Numbered from the stretch's first letter, positions 21,256-29,114 are shown. The stretch: 32,473 nt of DNA from Candidatus Nomurabacteria bacterium RIFCSPLOWO2_01_FULL_41_12 (GCA_001787035.1 MFUY01000011.1:1-32473), one strand, 5' to 3'. Program-made: numbers and translations. The notes: generated by a model from the sequence alone, not told the origin.

Positions 21256-23280
21256 TTATATCAAAAAAGCAACTAAAAGCAAAGCGACAATGTTTAGAAT
21301 TTTTATCATTGGGTTGATGGCAGGACCGGCGGTGTCTTTATAAGGATCGCCGACAGTATCTCCGGTAACTGCAGCTTTATGGGCATCACTTCCCTTACCG
21401 CCGTGATTGCCTTGTTCAATGTGTTTTTTTGCATTATCCCAAGCGCCTCCCCCGGAGGTCATAGAAATTGCCACAAAAAGTCCTGTGATAATAGAGCCGA
21501 CAAGAAGTCCCCCAAGCACCACCAAGCCTTTATCTTTTCCAAAAATTAAGACCACTAAAATCGGCGCAAGTACTGGTATCAAAGCTGGCACTATCATTTG
21601 TTTTATGGCTGCACCCGTGATAATTGAAACGGCCTTAGCGTAGTCGGGCCTTGCTCTTCCATCCATGATTCCTTTTATCTCTCTAAATTGCCTGCGGATT
21701 TCTTCAACCACTTTACCCGCAGTTTTTCCTACAGCTTCCATGCAAAGCGCAGCGAAATAATATGGTAGAAGTCCTCCAAGAAAGAGGCCAACGATAACAT
21801 ATGGATTACTCAAATCAAAAGAAATATTTTTTCCAGCTTTTACTATTTCTTCTGTATAAGACGCAAACAGAACAAGGGAAGCAAGTCCGGCAGAACCAAT
21901 GGCATAGCCTTTGGTGACGGCCTTGGTAGTATTTCCTACAGCGTCTAAGGCATCGGTAATTTCCCTGACTTCCGAAGGCATCCCTGACATTTCTGCGATA
22001 CCCCCAGCATTGTCTGTGATAGGACCATATGCGTCTATCGCCACAATAATTCCCGTCATTGAGAGCATGGACATTGCGGCAATAGCAATTCCATAAAGCC
22101 CGCCATAATGATAGCTGATTAAAATGCCGAGAACAATTGTGATTAAAGGCCACGCGGTAGATTTCATTGAAATAGCTAAACCCTGAATGACATTTGTGCC
22201 ATGACCAGACAAGGAGGCCTTGGCGATGGATTGCACCGGGGAATATTTGGTGGAAGTAAAATATTCTGTAATGACCACAAGAGCTCCAGTAACCAATAAC
22301 CCCACCAAAGAACAGAGAAATAAATCTATTACTGTGTATTTACCGTTACCCCTCATAAGTAATTCTGTAACAGGATAGAAAAGAGCGGCAGCAATAACAC
22401 CAGAAGCGATAAGTCCTTTATACAAAGCGCCCATTATATTTTGAGACTGATCTTTCCCTTTGCCAAGTCTGACGAACCAAGTACCTATAATTGATGCGAA
22501 GATTGCCATTCCACCAATGACCAGGGGATAAATAATTGCGTTCTCAAATTGAGTAAACAAGAGTGAACCGAGTAGCATTGTCGCAATTGAAGTAACAGCG
22601 TAAGTTTCAAAAAGATCAGCGGCCATACCGGCGCAATCGCCGACATTATCTCCAACATTGTCCGCAATAACTCCGGGATTTCTCGGATCATCTTCTGGAA
22701 TGCCTGCCTCAAGTTTACCAACAAGGTCAGCGCCAACATCAGCTGCTTTAGTAAATATACCTCCACCCAATCTTGCGAAGACTGAAATAAGAGAGGCACC
22801 AAAACCGAGTCCAACTAAAGCTGTAATATCTCGGGTGATTGCGTAAAAAACGGTAACACCAAGTAAGGCAAGTCCAACCACTAAAAGTCCGGTGACCGTT
22901 CCGCCCTTAAAGGCCAAAGAAAGTGCGTCGCTAAGTCCACCCCTTGCAGCTTCTGTTGTTCTAACGTTCGCCCTAACCGATACATTCATGCCTATATAAC
23001 CCGCCAGGGCGGAGAAAATAGCTCCAACTAAAAACCCCAGAGCCATAACCCATCCCAATTTTGGTATAAGGCCGATGACAAAGAAAAGTACCATGGCAAT
23101 AATGCCAATCGTTTTGTATTGTTTATTTAAATAAGCATTAGCGCCCTCCTCTATCGCCTTAGCAATTTCTCGCATACGCTCATTTCCAGGGCTCTTTTTT
23201 AATATTGACTTTGCTAGAAATAGACCATAAACAATGGCTATAACTGAACTAACAGTTGCAAACAATAAAAATTTATCCAT
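21256..23280 (-). CDS. hppA: Membrane-bound proton-translocating pyrophosphatase
   Basis: This 674-residue protein with about 16 membrane helices has the hallmark pyrophosphate-binding segment DVGADLVGKLEAGIPEDDPRNPGVIADNVGDNVGDCAGMAADLFE and the C-terminal GDTVGDPYKDTAGPAINPMIKI. The sequence GNTTKAVTKGYAIGSAG has Lys where K+-dependent enzymes have Ala, which indicates the K+-independent, proton-pumping subclass (established rule for this family). It conserves energy from pyrophosphate as an ion gradient, useful for a fermentative cell. It starts 15 nt after the nusA stop, but TTGAAA-N16-TATACT (23310-23315, 23288-23293) with a 7-nt gap to the ATG suggests its own leaderless promoter. Confidence 0.97.
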   Translation of the reverse strand: MDKFLLFATVSSVIAIVYGLFLAKSILKKSPGNERMREIAKAIEEGANAYLNKQYKTIGIIAMVLFFVIGLIPKLGWVMALGFLVGAIFSALAGYIGMNVSVRANVRTTEAARGGLSDALSLAFKGGTVTGLLVVGLALLGVTVFYAITRDITALVGLGFGASLISVFARLGGGIFTKAADVGADLVGKLEAGIPEDDPRNPGVIADNVGDNVGDCAGMAADLFETYAVTSIATMLLGSLLFTQFENAIIYPLVIGGMAIFASIIGTWFVRLGKGKDQSQNIMGALYKGLIASGVIAAALFYPVTELLMRGNGKYTVIDLFLCSLVGLLVTGALVVITEYFTSTKYSPVQSIAKASLSGHGTNVIQGLAISMKSTAWPLITIVLGILISYHYGGLYGIAIAAMSMLSMTGIIVAIDAYGPITDNAGGIAEMSGMPSEVREITDALDAVGNTTKAVTKGYAIGSAGLASLVLFASYTEEIVKAGKNISFDLSNPYVIVGLFLGGLLPYYFAALCMEAVGKTAGKVVEEIRRQFREIKGIMDGRARPDYAKAVSIITGAAIKQMIVPALIPVLAPILVVLIFGKDKGLVVLGGLLVGSIITGLFVAISMTSGGGAWDNAKKHIEQGNHGGKGSDAHKAAVTGDTVGDPYKDTAGPAINPMIKILNIVALLLVAFLI

Positions 23281-23287
23281 ATTTTTA

Positions 23288-23315
23288 AGTATATCTTACT
23301 CTTCTTTTTTTTCAA
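23288..23315 (-). promoter_or_regulatory. hppA promoter at the end of nusA
   Basis: Minus-strand TTGAAA (23310-23315), 16-nt spacer, TATACT (23288-23293), seven bases before ATG 23280. The -35 lies inside the last nusA codons. Confidence 0.55.
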
Positions 23316-24510
23316 TCACTTCTTCAGTTTCCGTAGAGACCACTTCTTTGCCGTCGCCCTTGATGTCTATCCTCCACCCAGTCAGCTTGGCCGCTAGGCG
23401 CACGTTTTGTCCACCCTTGCCGATAGCCAGCGATAATTGATCATTGGCTACTTCTACCGTGGCTTTGTGGTCCTTTTCATCCACTTCAATTGCAACGACT
23501 TTTGCCGGAGAAATGGCATTGGCAACAAAGATTTTCGGATCCGAAGACCAGGGAATAATATCGATTTTCTCGCCACCTAGCTCTCCGGTCACGGTGTTTA
23601 CCCGCGTGCCTTTCTGCCCGACGCATGAGCCGACTGGGTCTATGTGCTCGTCGTTTGAAAATACCGCTATCTTGGAACGGGCGCCGGCTTCCCGGGCTAC
23701 AGATTTTATCTCAACGATTCCATTTTGAATTTCCGGCGCTTCCACAGCAAAAAGCTTTTCTATGAATTTCGGATGCGTGCGGGAAAGGCGTAAATTAATG
23801 CCCCTTGGCGTGTCTTCCACGGAATAGAGATATGCTCGCACGCGAGCCCCTCTCTGGAAAGATTCCCCGGGAATTTGCTCTTCGGCGGACAGGATGCCTG
23901 TGGCGCGATTGAAATCAACATAGACATTTCCTCTTTCAACTTTCTGCACTATTCCCCCGATGATTTCTCCTTCTTTTGTCCCATATTCATCAATGATAGA
24001 CGTGCGTTCAGCCTCGCGGATTTTCTGTATTATGACCTGCTTGGCGGTCTGGGCGGCGATGCGTCCGTAATCTTCTTTTGCCTCTAATGGGAAAATAACT
24101 TCATCATTTAATTCCACCCCTTTTTTTATTTTCTTTGCATCTTCCAGCATCAGGTGATGTTCCGGATTGAAGTGCACTCGTTCGTCTTCTATATCTTTTA
24201 CAGAATATTCCCCGCCTGCATCAGCTATGCCGAAAGCATTGCGGGCAGGTTGCTCATTTTCCTTACCTTTATTTTTATCCCCATCTAAGATTGCGATAGT
24301 TTCATCAACCACGATTTTTACTTGGAAAAATTCCGTTTTGCCGGTCTCCAGGTCGAATTTAGCCCGGATAATTTGCCCTTTTTTGCCGTAATCCTTTTTA
24401 TAAGCGGCCGCCATTGCTTGCTCTATAGCGTCTAATATTTTTTCTTTTGGAATTTTCCTTTCTTCTTCGAGCTGTTCCAGGGCTGACTTGAACGTCTTTA
24501 GGTCTAACAT
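23296..24510 (-). CDS. nusA: Transcription elongation/termination factor NusA
   Basis: This 404-residue protein has the N-terminal RNA-polymerase-binding domain (1-155, with GRIAAQTAKQVIIQKIREAE), an S1 domain (about 175-245, GGIVQKVERGNVYVDF) and two KH domains (VAREAGARSKIAVFSN...DPVGSCVGQKGTRVNTV and LAIGKGGQNVRLAAKLTGWRIDI). The acidic C-terminal repeats of E. coli NusA are absent, as in most bacteria. Residues 88-101 (PARNAFGIADAGGE) are an insertion in the N-domain encoded by the same palindrome found in the kinase gene. A terminator-like hairpin lies in its leader. hppA follows 15 nt after the stop. Confidence 0.96.
   Translation of the reverse strand: MLDLKTFKSALEQLEEERKIPKEKILDAIEQAMAAAYKKDYGKKGQIIRAKFDLETGKTEFFQVKIVVDETIAILDGDKNKGKENEQPARNAFGIADAGGEYSVKDIEDERVHFNPEHHLMLEDAKKIKKGVELNDEVIFPLEAKEDYGRIAAQTAKQVIIQKIREAERTSIIDEYGTKEGEIIGGIVQKVERGNVYVDFNRATGILSAEEQIPGESFQRGARVRAYLYSVEDTPRGINLRLSRTHPKFIEKLFAVEAPEIQNGIVEIKSVAREAGARSKIAVFSNDEHIDPVGSCVGQKGTRVNTVTGELGGEKIDIIPWSSDPKIFVANAISPAKVVAIEVDEKDHKATVEVANDQLSLAIGKGGQNVRLAAKLTGWRIDIKGDGKEVVSTETEEVIEKKEE
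24210..24249 (-). repeat. In-frame palindromic element, copy 2 (in nusA)
   Basis: CCCCGCCTGCATCAGCTATG begins the element and GCATTGCGGGCAGG ends it. The ends pair (one mismatch, one G-U) and ATGC-CGAAA-GCAT forms an inner hairpin. 37 of 40 bases equal copy 1 at 753-792. It sits in the variable acidic loop of the NusA N-domain. Confidence 0.88.
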
Positions 24511-24536
24511 AATATATTTTCTTTAATTTTATAAAC

Positions 24537-24563
24537 AAAAAGAGCCCCGCTAGCACAGGACTC
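24537..24563 (-). terminator. Terminator-like hairpin in the nusA leader
   Basis: On the minus strand GAGTCCTG (with two G-U pairs) pairs with CGGGGCTC around loop TGCTAG, followed by TTTTT. It lies 27 nt upstream of the nusA ATG. It could be an attenuator, a 5' stabilising hairpin, or a stop for transcription entering from the right. Confidence 0.6.
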
Positions 24564-24573
24564 ATACGTAGTG

Positions 24574-24603
24574 TATAGTATCACAAGGTTTATGGAAACG
24601 CAA
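24574..24603. promoter_or_regulatory. Overlapping divergent promoters of nusA and the cupredoxin gene
   Basis: Minus strand, for nusA: TTGCGT (24598-24603), 17-nt spacer, TACTAT (24575-24580). Plus strand, for the cupredoxin gene: TATAGT (24574-24579), 12 nt before ATG 24592, with no good -35. The two -10 boxes occupy the same bases, so initiation should be mutually exclusive. Confidence 0.5.
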
Positions 24604-26001
24604 TACTTGCGAAAAATTTGGGAAACAAATACCCATTCATTCTTAGTTCTGCTCGTTGTGTCGGGGTGTATTTTTTATTATGGCTATTTTACAAATCCTA
24701 TGGTTAAAAATGGAATGATCACAGTTATTATAAATGACAAAGGATTTTCTCCAGAAAAAATTATTGTTCCTCAAGGTACAACAGTGAAGTGGGTTAATCA
24801 AGATGAGCGTCCACATTGGCCGGCTTCCAATTTCCATCCGACTCATAGTCTCTACCCGGAGCAGGGCGGCTGTATTGGAAGTCTGTTTGATGCTTGCCGG
24901 AGTCTTAAAGAGGGAGAATATTACTCTTTCAAATTTGACATTGCCGGTATTTGGCCAGTGCATGATCACCTTTCTCCGGGGATGATTATGGTGATAGAGG
25001 TTGTTGACCCCGTTAAAAGTGCTCGCGACGGAGTCGCGAGTTTAAAAGACCGCAGCGCGGCTACTTCTAACGGGGTAACTGCTGCTGAATTCCGCCAGCT
25101 TGATTATGGCAAACAAATGGAAATCATTAAATCCATGGCAACTAGTAATCCGAATAAAGCATGGGGTTATCTCAAGAATAGCTACATAGTTGACGGCCAG
25201 GTAGTCGGCAATGCCCATGAGTTTGCCCACATTGTCGGTAATCTTGCATTTGAAAAATTCAGCTTGGATGGGATAAAAGTTTGCGACGCAACATTTGCTT
25301 TTGGCTGTTTTCATGGAGTTACGGAAAAGATGCTTTTAAGTGAAGGCCTGGGGGTTATTAAGTCTATAGAAAATGGATGTTTAGAAATTTTCCCGCCGGA
25401 TAAATCGCAGGATTATACCAGCTGTATTCACGGGACGGGCCATGGGGTGTATAGTTTTGAAGGAGGGGACATGAAGGAGGCTCTTATTGATTGTGATATT
25501 ATCAGCGAACCCTACAGGCAGTATTGCTATGACGGGGTATTTATGGAACGTTCTTCCCAGCCGGATGCTAAAATATTTGACAATAAAAATCCATGGAAAT
25601 TTTGTACCGATCTTCCCGAGCGTTATCATCGCAATTGCGCCAGATATCAGAGCCAGATTTTCTTAGGCGCATTTGGCTCGCTGGGTTCCGTCAAAGCAGT
25701 CGGCAAAAATTGCGCTCTCGGATCGTCAGTATTGCTGCGAGAAACATGCTATGAAAGTCTTGGTTATTATATAGCTCAGCAATCTCTTGGAAAAATGTCA
25801 GAAATTTTAGAAAGTTGTAAACAAATGCCCAATACCGACGGACAGTCAGAGGGGGGAGAGATATGCATGATGGGTGGAGCAATTGAAAGTGTTTTTCAGA
25901 AATATCTTGATTTTCGGGACACTTCCTATAGGCTATGTAATAGCTTAACCGAGCTAAGGCGAGTATTATGTTTTAACAATATAGAAAGGATGCTTAAATG
26001 A
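24592..26001 (+). CDS. Membrane-anchored cupredoxin plus Cys/His module protein
   Basis: The 469-residue form starting at 24592 (AAGG upstream) is preferred; the GTG at 24571 falls on the -10. One membrane helix (16-33) is followed by a cupredoxin-like domain (42-140: EKIIVPQGTTVKWVNQDERPHW..., IWPVHDHLSPGMIMVIEV). That domain offers His75, His124, His126 and Met131 as possible copper ligands; the usual Cys is absent there. A linker (about 149-163) is encoded by palindromes. The rest is one copy of an unrecognised module: HEFAH (209-213), GCFHGVTEKM (238-247), CIHGTGHG (278-285), ALIDC (297-301), CYDGVFME (312-319), then further Cys pairs. Predicted extracytoplasmic. Metal or redox function is inference. 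It overlaps the next gene by 4 bp. Confidence 0.8.
   Translation: METQYLRKIWETNTHSFLVLLVVSGCIFYYGYFTNPMVKNGMITVIINDKGFSPEKIIVPQGTTVKWVNQDERPHWPASNFHPTHSLYPEQGGCIGSLFDACRSLKEGEYYSFKFDIAGIWPVHDHLSPGMIMVIEVVDPVKSARDGVASLKDRSAATSNGVTAAEFRQLDYGKQMEIIKSMATSNPNKAWGYLKNSYIVDGQVVGNAHEFAHIVGNLAFEKFSLDGIKVCDATFAFGCFHGVTEKMLLSEGLGVIKSIENGCLEIFPPDKSQDYTSCIHGTGHGVYSFEGGDMKEALIDCDIISEPYRQYCYDGVFMERSSQPDAKIFDNKNPWKFCTDLPERYHRNCARYQSQIFLGAFGSLGSVKAVGKNCALGSSVLLRETCYESLGYYIAQQSLGKMSEILESCKQMPNTDGQSEGGEICMMGGAIESVFQKYLDFRDTSYRLCNSLTELRRVLCFNNIERMLK
25008..25075 (+). repeat. In-frame branched palindrome inside the cupredoxin gene
   Basis: Outer arms CCCCGTTAAAAGT (25008-25020) and ACTTCTAACGGGG (25063-25075) enclose two hairpins, CTCGCGAC-GGA-GTCGCGAG (25022-25040) and CCGC-AGC-GCGG (25050-25060). 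This cruciform-like unit encodes the linker VKSARDGVASLKDRSAATSN between the two domains. Confidence 0.85.
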
Positions 26002-28259
26002 AAAATAAAATTTTACAACTGATCAAGATTTTTGCCATTGTGTTTTTGATATTTTTATTTTCAAATCTAAATTTTTTCTTTGGTTCGCGCCCGGCGTGGA
26101 AAGATAATCCAGGATTGATTATGGCCAGAAATATTCATGATTACTGCCTAAAGAACGCAAGTCTTTCTAAAGGCAAAGACAATTGTTATGCGGAGGAATT
26201 TAAAAAGCTCGGTGAGCAAAATGGGGACGTTTTTAGTTTTAAAGTTTTAGATAGTCTGCAGAGAATTGACCCAGATGCTATTGGTTGCCATTTGATTGCC
26301 CATGGTATTGGCACAGGTTCATATAAAAGAGAACCGGAAAATTGGCGCATCTTGGTACAGAACATAAACAGCAGCTGCAGTTATGGAGCTCCTCATGGAG
26401 TTTTGGAAAGTTATGTTCTTACTTTACCAGAGAAAAGCCTGAGCAAAGATGTAATTCCTACTATCTGCGGCGAGGCTCCACGGGCTGACTGCAACCATAT
26501 CATCGGACATTTGCTTTTAGTCCAAACTGACGCTGACGTAAGTAAAGCCTTAAATTTATGCGAGGTATTTACCGACCCACGGCAGAATAATTTTTGCATA
26601 TCAGGAGTATTTATGGAGTATCAAACTGCGCTTAATTTAGTCGCGCATGATTTGGTTCCAAAGTCTTGGCTCAATTGGCCACCCAGACTAGGAGAATTAG
26701 AAAAATTATGCCGTTCTTATAGCGGCAAGTATGCCGAAGGATGCTGGGAGGAGATAGTTCATGTAGCGTTGGTAAAGTTTAACAACGATGCAAAGACGAT
26801 TTTTGATTTTTGTAGTACAGCCCAAGTTCCCAACGGAGCGAAAAGATGTAAAAGGCATTCAATCGGGATTATCGGCGCGTCGCGGAATTTTAATCTTGCC
26901 AGCTTGAAATCAATCTGCAGTCTTCCACAAAAGAATGACCCTAGTTTTGAAGAAGAGTGTTATACAGCGCTGGTTTCAAGCGCGCTTTCTACCATACCTT
27001 CCATTGTTCCCGAAGCAACTTCATTTTGCCAGAGTTTAGAAAAACAATTTCAGTCTTCTTGTCTTTCCATGGTTGACGCTATATCAGGTAAGGTTTATGT
27101 TAAAGGTTCCGGTAAAATTATAGCTCTTCAGGCTACGCAAGATAAGGATAAAATAGTGAAATTTTCTCCCGATGAATTTAAAATTTTATGGCCGAAAGCC
27201 TTATTTAAAATAGGCTCACAGAAAGACAATACTTTAAATAGCGAAATTGTGAGTATTAAAACTGTGCGAAACATAGATGAACAAGTTAAATTATATACAA
27301 AATTGATTGAAAGAGTGGGGCCAGAGCAGGCCCAAGAAGACCTTTTGCGTTCCGGATTACCTTTTGACGGGCAAACGCATCTTCTCAACCATACAGTGGG
27401 AGATTATTTATATTTAAAATACGGCGTAGCTGGGCTCTCACAATGTAAAGACTACTTTCTGTCTTCCTGTTACCATGGTTTTATCTTGCACGCGATAGCG
27501 GACGGTGGCATGAATAAAGTAGCTGAAGTTTTCGCTTCTTGTTATAAAGAAGGCTCGACCGTTTATATCCAATGCACTCACGCCATCGGCCACGGCTTTT
27601 TAGCGAATGCGGGTTATAAAAATTTAACGCAAGCCTTAAAAATTTGTGATGAAGCAATCAGTACCATACCGAACTTCCCGGCTTTTAATTGTTATGACGG
27701 AGTATTTATGGAAAATATTTGGGCAGTGCACGATGGCAAGCCTTCCCCAGACCGATGGATCAAGGAAGATGACATGGAGTACCCTTGTAATGACAAGCGG
27801 ATAGATGCTAAATATCTATTTGGCTGTTGGTCTAACCAGCCTTCTTTGGTCTTTCAGCTCTCCGGAGGTGATATCAAAAAAGTAGCAGATGTTTGTAGTA
27901 AAATAAAAAATTCTGGCTATCAAGAAACATGTTTCAATGGTCTTGCCAGACAAATCCATCCATTGACCAGCGGGGAAGTTGGAAAAACATTTGAACTGTG
28001 TGGCTTGATGCCTAGTTTGAAGTGGAATAATTATTGTGTATTTGTTAATGCCACCTCCAGTTATTCAGTGGGGGACAGAACTACCCCATTTGCAATGTGT
28101 GCCAACATCAATGGAAATGAGAAACAGGATTGTTATAATCAACTGTTTTCCATTATGCGGAGTTATGCCAAGCCCGGGGAAGACATAAAAAAATTATGCT
28201 CAAAAGTTTTCGAAATAGAGTGGCGTAAAAAATGCGAGTTGAGCCAGATATCCGGCTAA
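25998..28259 (+). CDS. Large secreted protein with two Cys/His modules
   Basis: This 753-residue protein has an N-terminal signal anchor (residues 8-28). Two copies of the same module as in the preceding gene are visible. Copy a: HLIAH (98-102), CSYGAPHGVLE (127-137), CNHIIGH (165-171), ALNLC (184-188), CISGVFME (200-207). Copy b: HLLNH (461-465), CYHG (491-494), CTHAIGHG (526-533), ALKIC (546-550), CYDGVFME (565-572). Between and after them are many evenly spaced Cys in helical segments (for example CSTAQVPNGAKRC, CYTALVSSALS), suggesting disulfide-stitched helical repeats outside the membrane. It overlaps the upstream gene by 4 bp (ATGA), with AAAGGA before the start. No known family recognised. 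The 3' end forms the left arm of a hairpin element. Confidence 0.8.
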   Translation: MKNKILQLIKIFAIVFLIFLFSNLNFFFGSRPAWKDNPGLIMARNIHDYCLKNASLSKGKDNCYAEEFKKLGEQNGDVFSFKVLDSLQRIDPDAIGCHLIAHGIGTGSYKREPENWRILVQNINSSCSYGAPHGVLESYVLTLPEKSLSKDVIPTICGEAPRADCNHIIGHLLLVQTDADVSKALNLCEVFTDPRQNNFCISGVFMEYQTALNLVAHDLVPKSWLNWPPRLGELEKLCRSYSGKYAEGCWEEIVHVALVKFNNDAKTIFDFCSTAQVPNGAKRCKRHSIGIIGASRNFNLASLKSICSLPQKNDPSFEEECYTALVSSALSTIPSIVPEATSFCQSLEKQFQSSCLSMVDAISGKVYVKGSGKIIALQATQDKDKIVKFSPDEFKILWPKALFKIGSQKDNTLNSEIVSIKTVRNIDEQVKLYTKLIERVGPEQAQEDLLRSGLPFDGQTHLLNHTVGDYLYLKYGVAGLSQCKDYFLSSCYHGFILHAIADGGMNKVAEVFASCYKEGSTVYIQCTHAIGHGFLANAGYKNLTQALKICDEAISTIPNFPAFNCYDGVFMENIWAVHDGKPSPDRWIKEDDMEYPCNDKRIDAKYLFGCWSNQPSLVFQLSGGDIKKVADVCSKIKNSGYQETCFNGLARQIHPLTSGEVGKTFELCGLMPSLKWNNYCVFVNATSSYSVGDRTTPFAMCANINGNEKQDCYNQLFSIMRSYAKPGEDIKKLCSKVFEIEWRKKCELSQISG

Positions 28260-28335
28260 AATTCTGGCGCCTTCGCCCTCGGAGACAAAGGACAGGGAAC
28301 CCACGACGCTGAGAATTTCACCGGATATCTGGCTC
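28241..28335. repeat. Long hairpin overlapping a stop codon
   Basis: Perfect 15-bp arms GAGCCAGATATCCGG (28241-28255) and CCGGATATCTGGCTC (28321-28335), plus inner arms AAATTCT (28259-28265) and AGAATTT (28312-28318). The left arm encodes the last residues of the upstream protein, and the TAA lies in the junction. The core is unlike elements A-D. Confidence 0.8.
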
Positions 28336-28343
28336 TAAATTAT

Positions 28344-28459
28344 AAAATTCTTGAAACATAATTTTTCGCAGGGTTTTGAGCGCGACGGCGCGAGAACTTC
28401 AGGATTTTTTAAGCTTCAAAAAATCCGTACCAAAGAGAAATTGATGTTTTTAGAATTTT
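28344..28459. repeat. Interspersed long-hairpin element, copy D
   Basis: Left arm 28344-28367 (AAAATTCTTGAAACATAA plus TTTTTC) pairs with 28435-28459 (GAGAAATTGATGTTTTTAGA plus ATTTT). The core 28368-28434 is nearly identical to copy A: AGGGTTTTGAGCGCGACGGC, GAACTTCAGGATTTTTTAAG, ATCCGTACC. It ends one base before the stop of the COG4315-like gene. Confidence 0.85.
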
Positions 28460-28460
28460 G

Positions 28461-28961
28461 TTATTCCTCGGCTACTGGCACGATCTGCCACTTACCTCCA
28501 CCCAAGCCGTTGCCATTTACGTCGCCGGGAATTTTGTCTCCTATGTAATAATACACCGGCTGTATGCCATAAGCATATTGGCGCGTTCCATCGCTCCTTT
28601 TAGCGGCGTTTAACTTTTTATCCAGAGGATTGGTCATAGTTGCAAAGTTTTGCGTAGTGTCCCACATAAATGGAGGCCAATTTTTTACACAATCCCCGGC
28701 ACAAGTACTCTTGAGCCTTTCATCATCTTTAAATGCATAGAGTGTCATCCCTTCTGAGTCTGTCAGATATACTCCAAGTTTTTCACTTTTTACATAACCG
28801 ACAACCTTACCAGCCACTAAATTAAGACCAGGCACCTCATCTTCGTCTATGGTCGCACTACCCCCATTTTGTACTCTCGGTGTTTTGTTTAAGAAAAATA
28901 TTAATCCCCCAATTAACACTAAAACTATTACAAACGCACTAATTATATTTTTATTTTCCAT
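28461..28961 (-). CDS. COG4315-type secreted repeat protein
   Basis: With the start at 28961 (MENKNIISAF, six bases after TATTAT) the protein has 166 residues. The in-frame Met at 29030 would extend it through the promoter and is not preferred. It has one membrane helix (residues about 6-24). The secreted-repeat (Lipoprotein_15/COG4315) pattern follows: GVYLTDSEGMTLYAFKDDERLKSTCAGDCVKNWPPFMW, where C-x3-C and WPP are typical, then a second half (RQYAYGIQPVYYYIGD..., GKWQIVPVAEE). Proteins of this family occur at the cell surface with unknown biochemical role. It is convergent with the Cys/His gene, separated by two hairpin elements. Confidence 0.85.
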   Translation of the reverse strand: MENKNIISAFVIVLVLIGGLIFFLNKTPRVQNGGSATIDEDEVPGLNLVAGKVVGYVKSEKLGVYLTDSEGMTLYAFKDDERLKSTCAGDCVKNWPPFMWDTTQNFATMTNPLDKKLNAAKRSDGTRQYAYGIQPVYYYIGDKIPGDVNGNGLGGGKWQIVPVAEE

Positions 28962-28967
28962 ACCTAT

Positions 28968-28973
28968 ATAATA
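28968..28973 (-). promoter_or_regulatory. -10 box of COG4315-like gene, predicted leaderless
   Basis: TATTAT on the minus strand, exactly six bases before ATG 28961. No convincing -35. Confidence 0.4.
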
Positions 28974-29003
28974 ACGCTTTTTTGATTTTTTGCAGACATA
29001 ACA

Positions 29004-29052
29004 CTGTGGATAACTCCCCTTGATTGACAAATAGGTTTTTTAAGAGTATAAT
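29004..29052 (+). promoter_or_regulatory. Full-consensus promoter with DnaA-like box
   Basis: TTGACA (29024-29029), exactly 17 nt, TATAAT (29047-29052). CTGTGGATAACTCC (29004-29017) is the reverse of the 14-mer upstream of lexA and contains the DnaA box TGTGGATAA. The leader to ATG 29115 is about 55 nt and ends in the strong Shine-Dalgarno GGAGGTGA (29104-29111). Confidence 0.75.
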
Positions 29053-29114
29053 GGCGATTGAGAAGGGGCGTTCTGTCCCTCGCTCATCGTCAATAGAAGA
29101 ATTGGAGGTGACCC

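Noticed and set aside
25216..25230. HEFAH in the cupredoxin protein as a zinc-protease HExxH motif
   Set aside because: The equivalent positions in the four other modules are HLIAH, HLLNH, HLLGH and HVLAH, so the catalytic Glu is not conserved; only the two His are.
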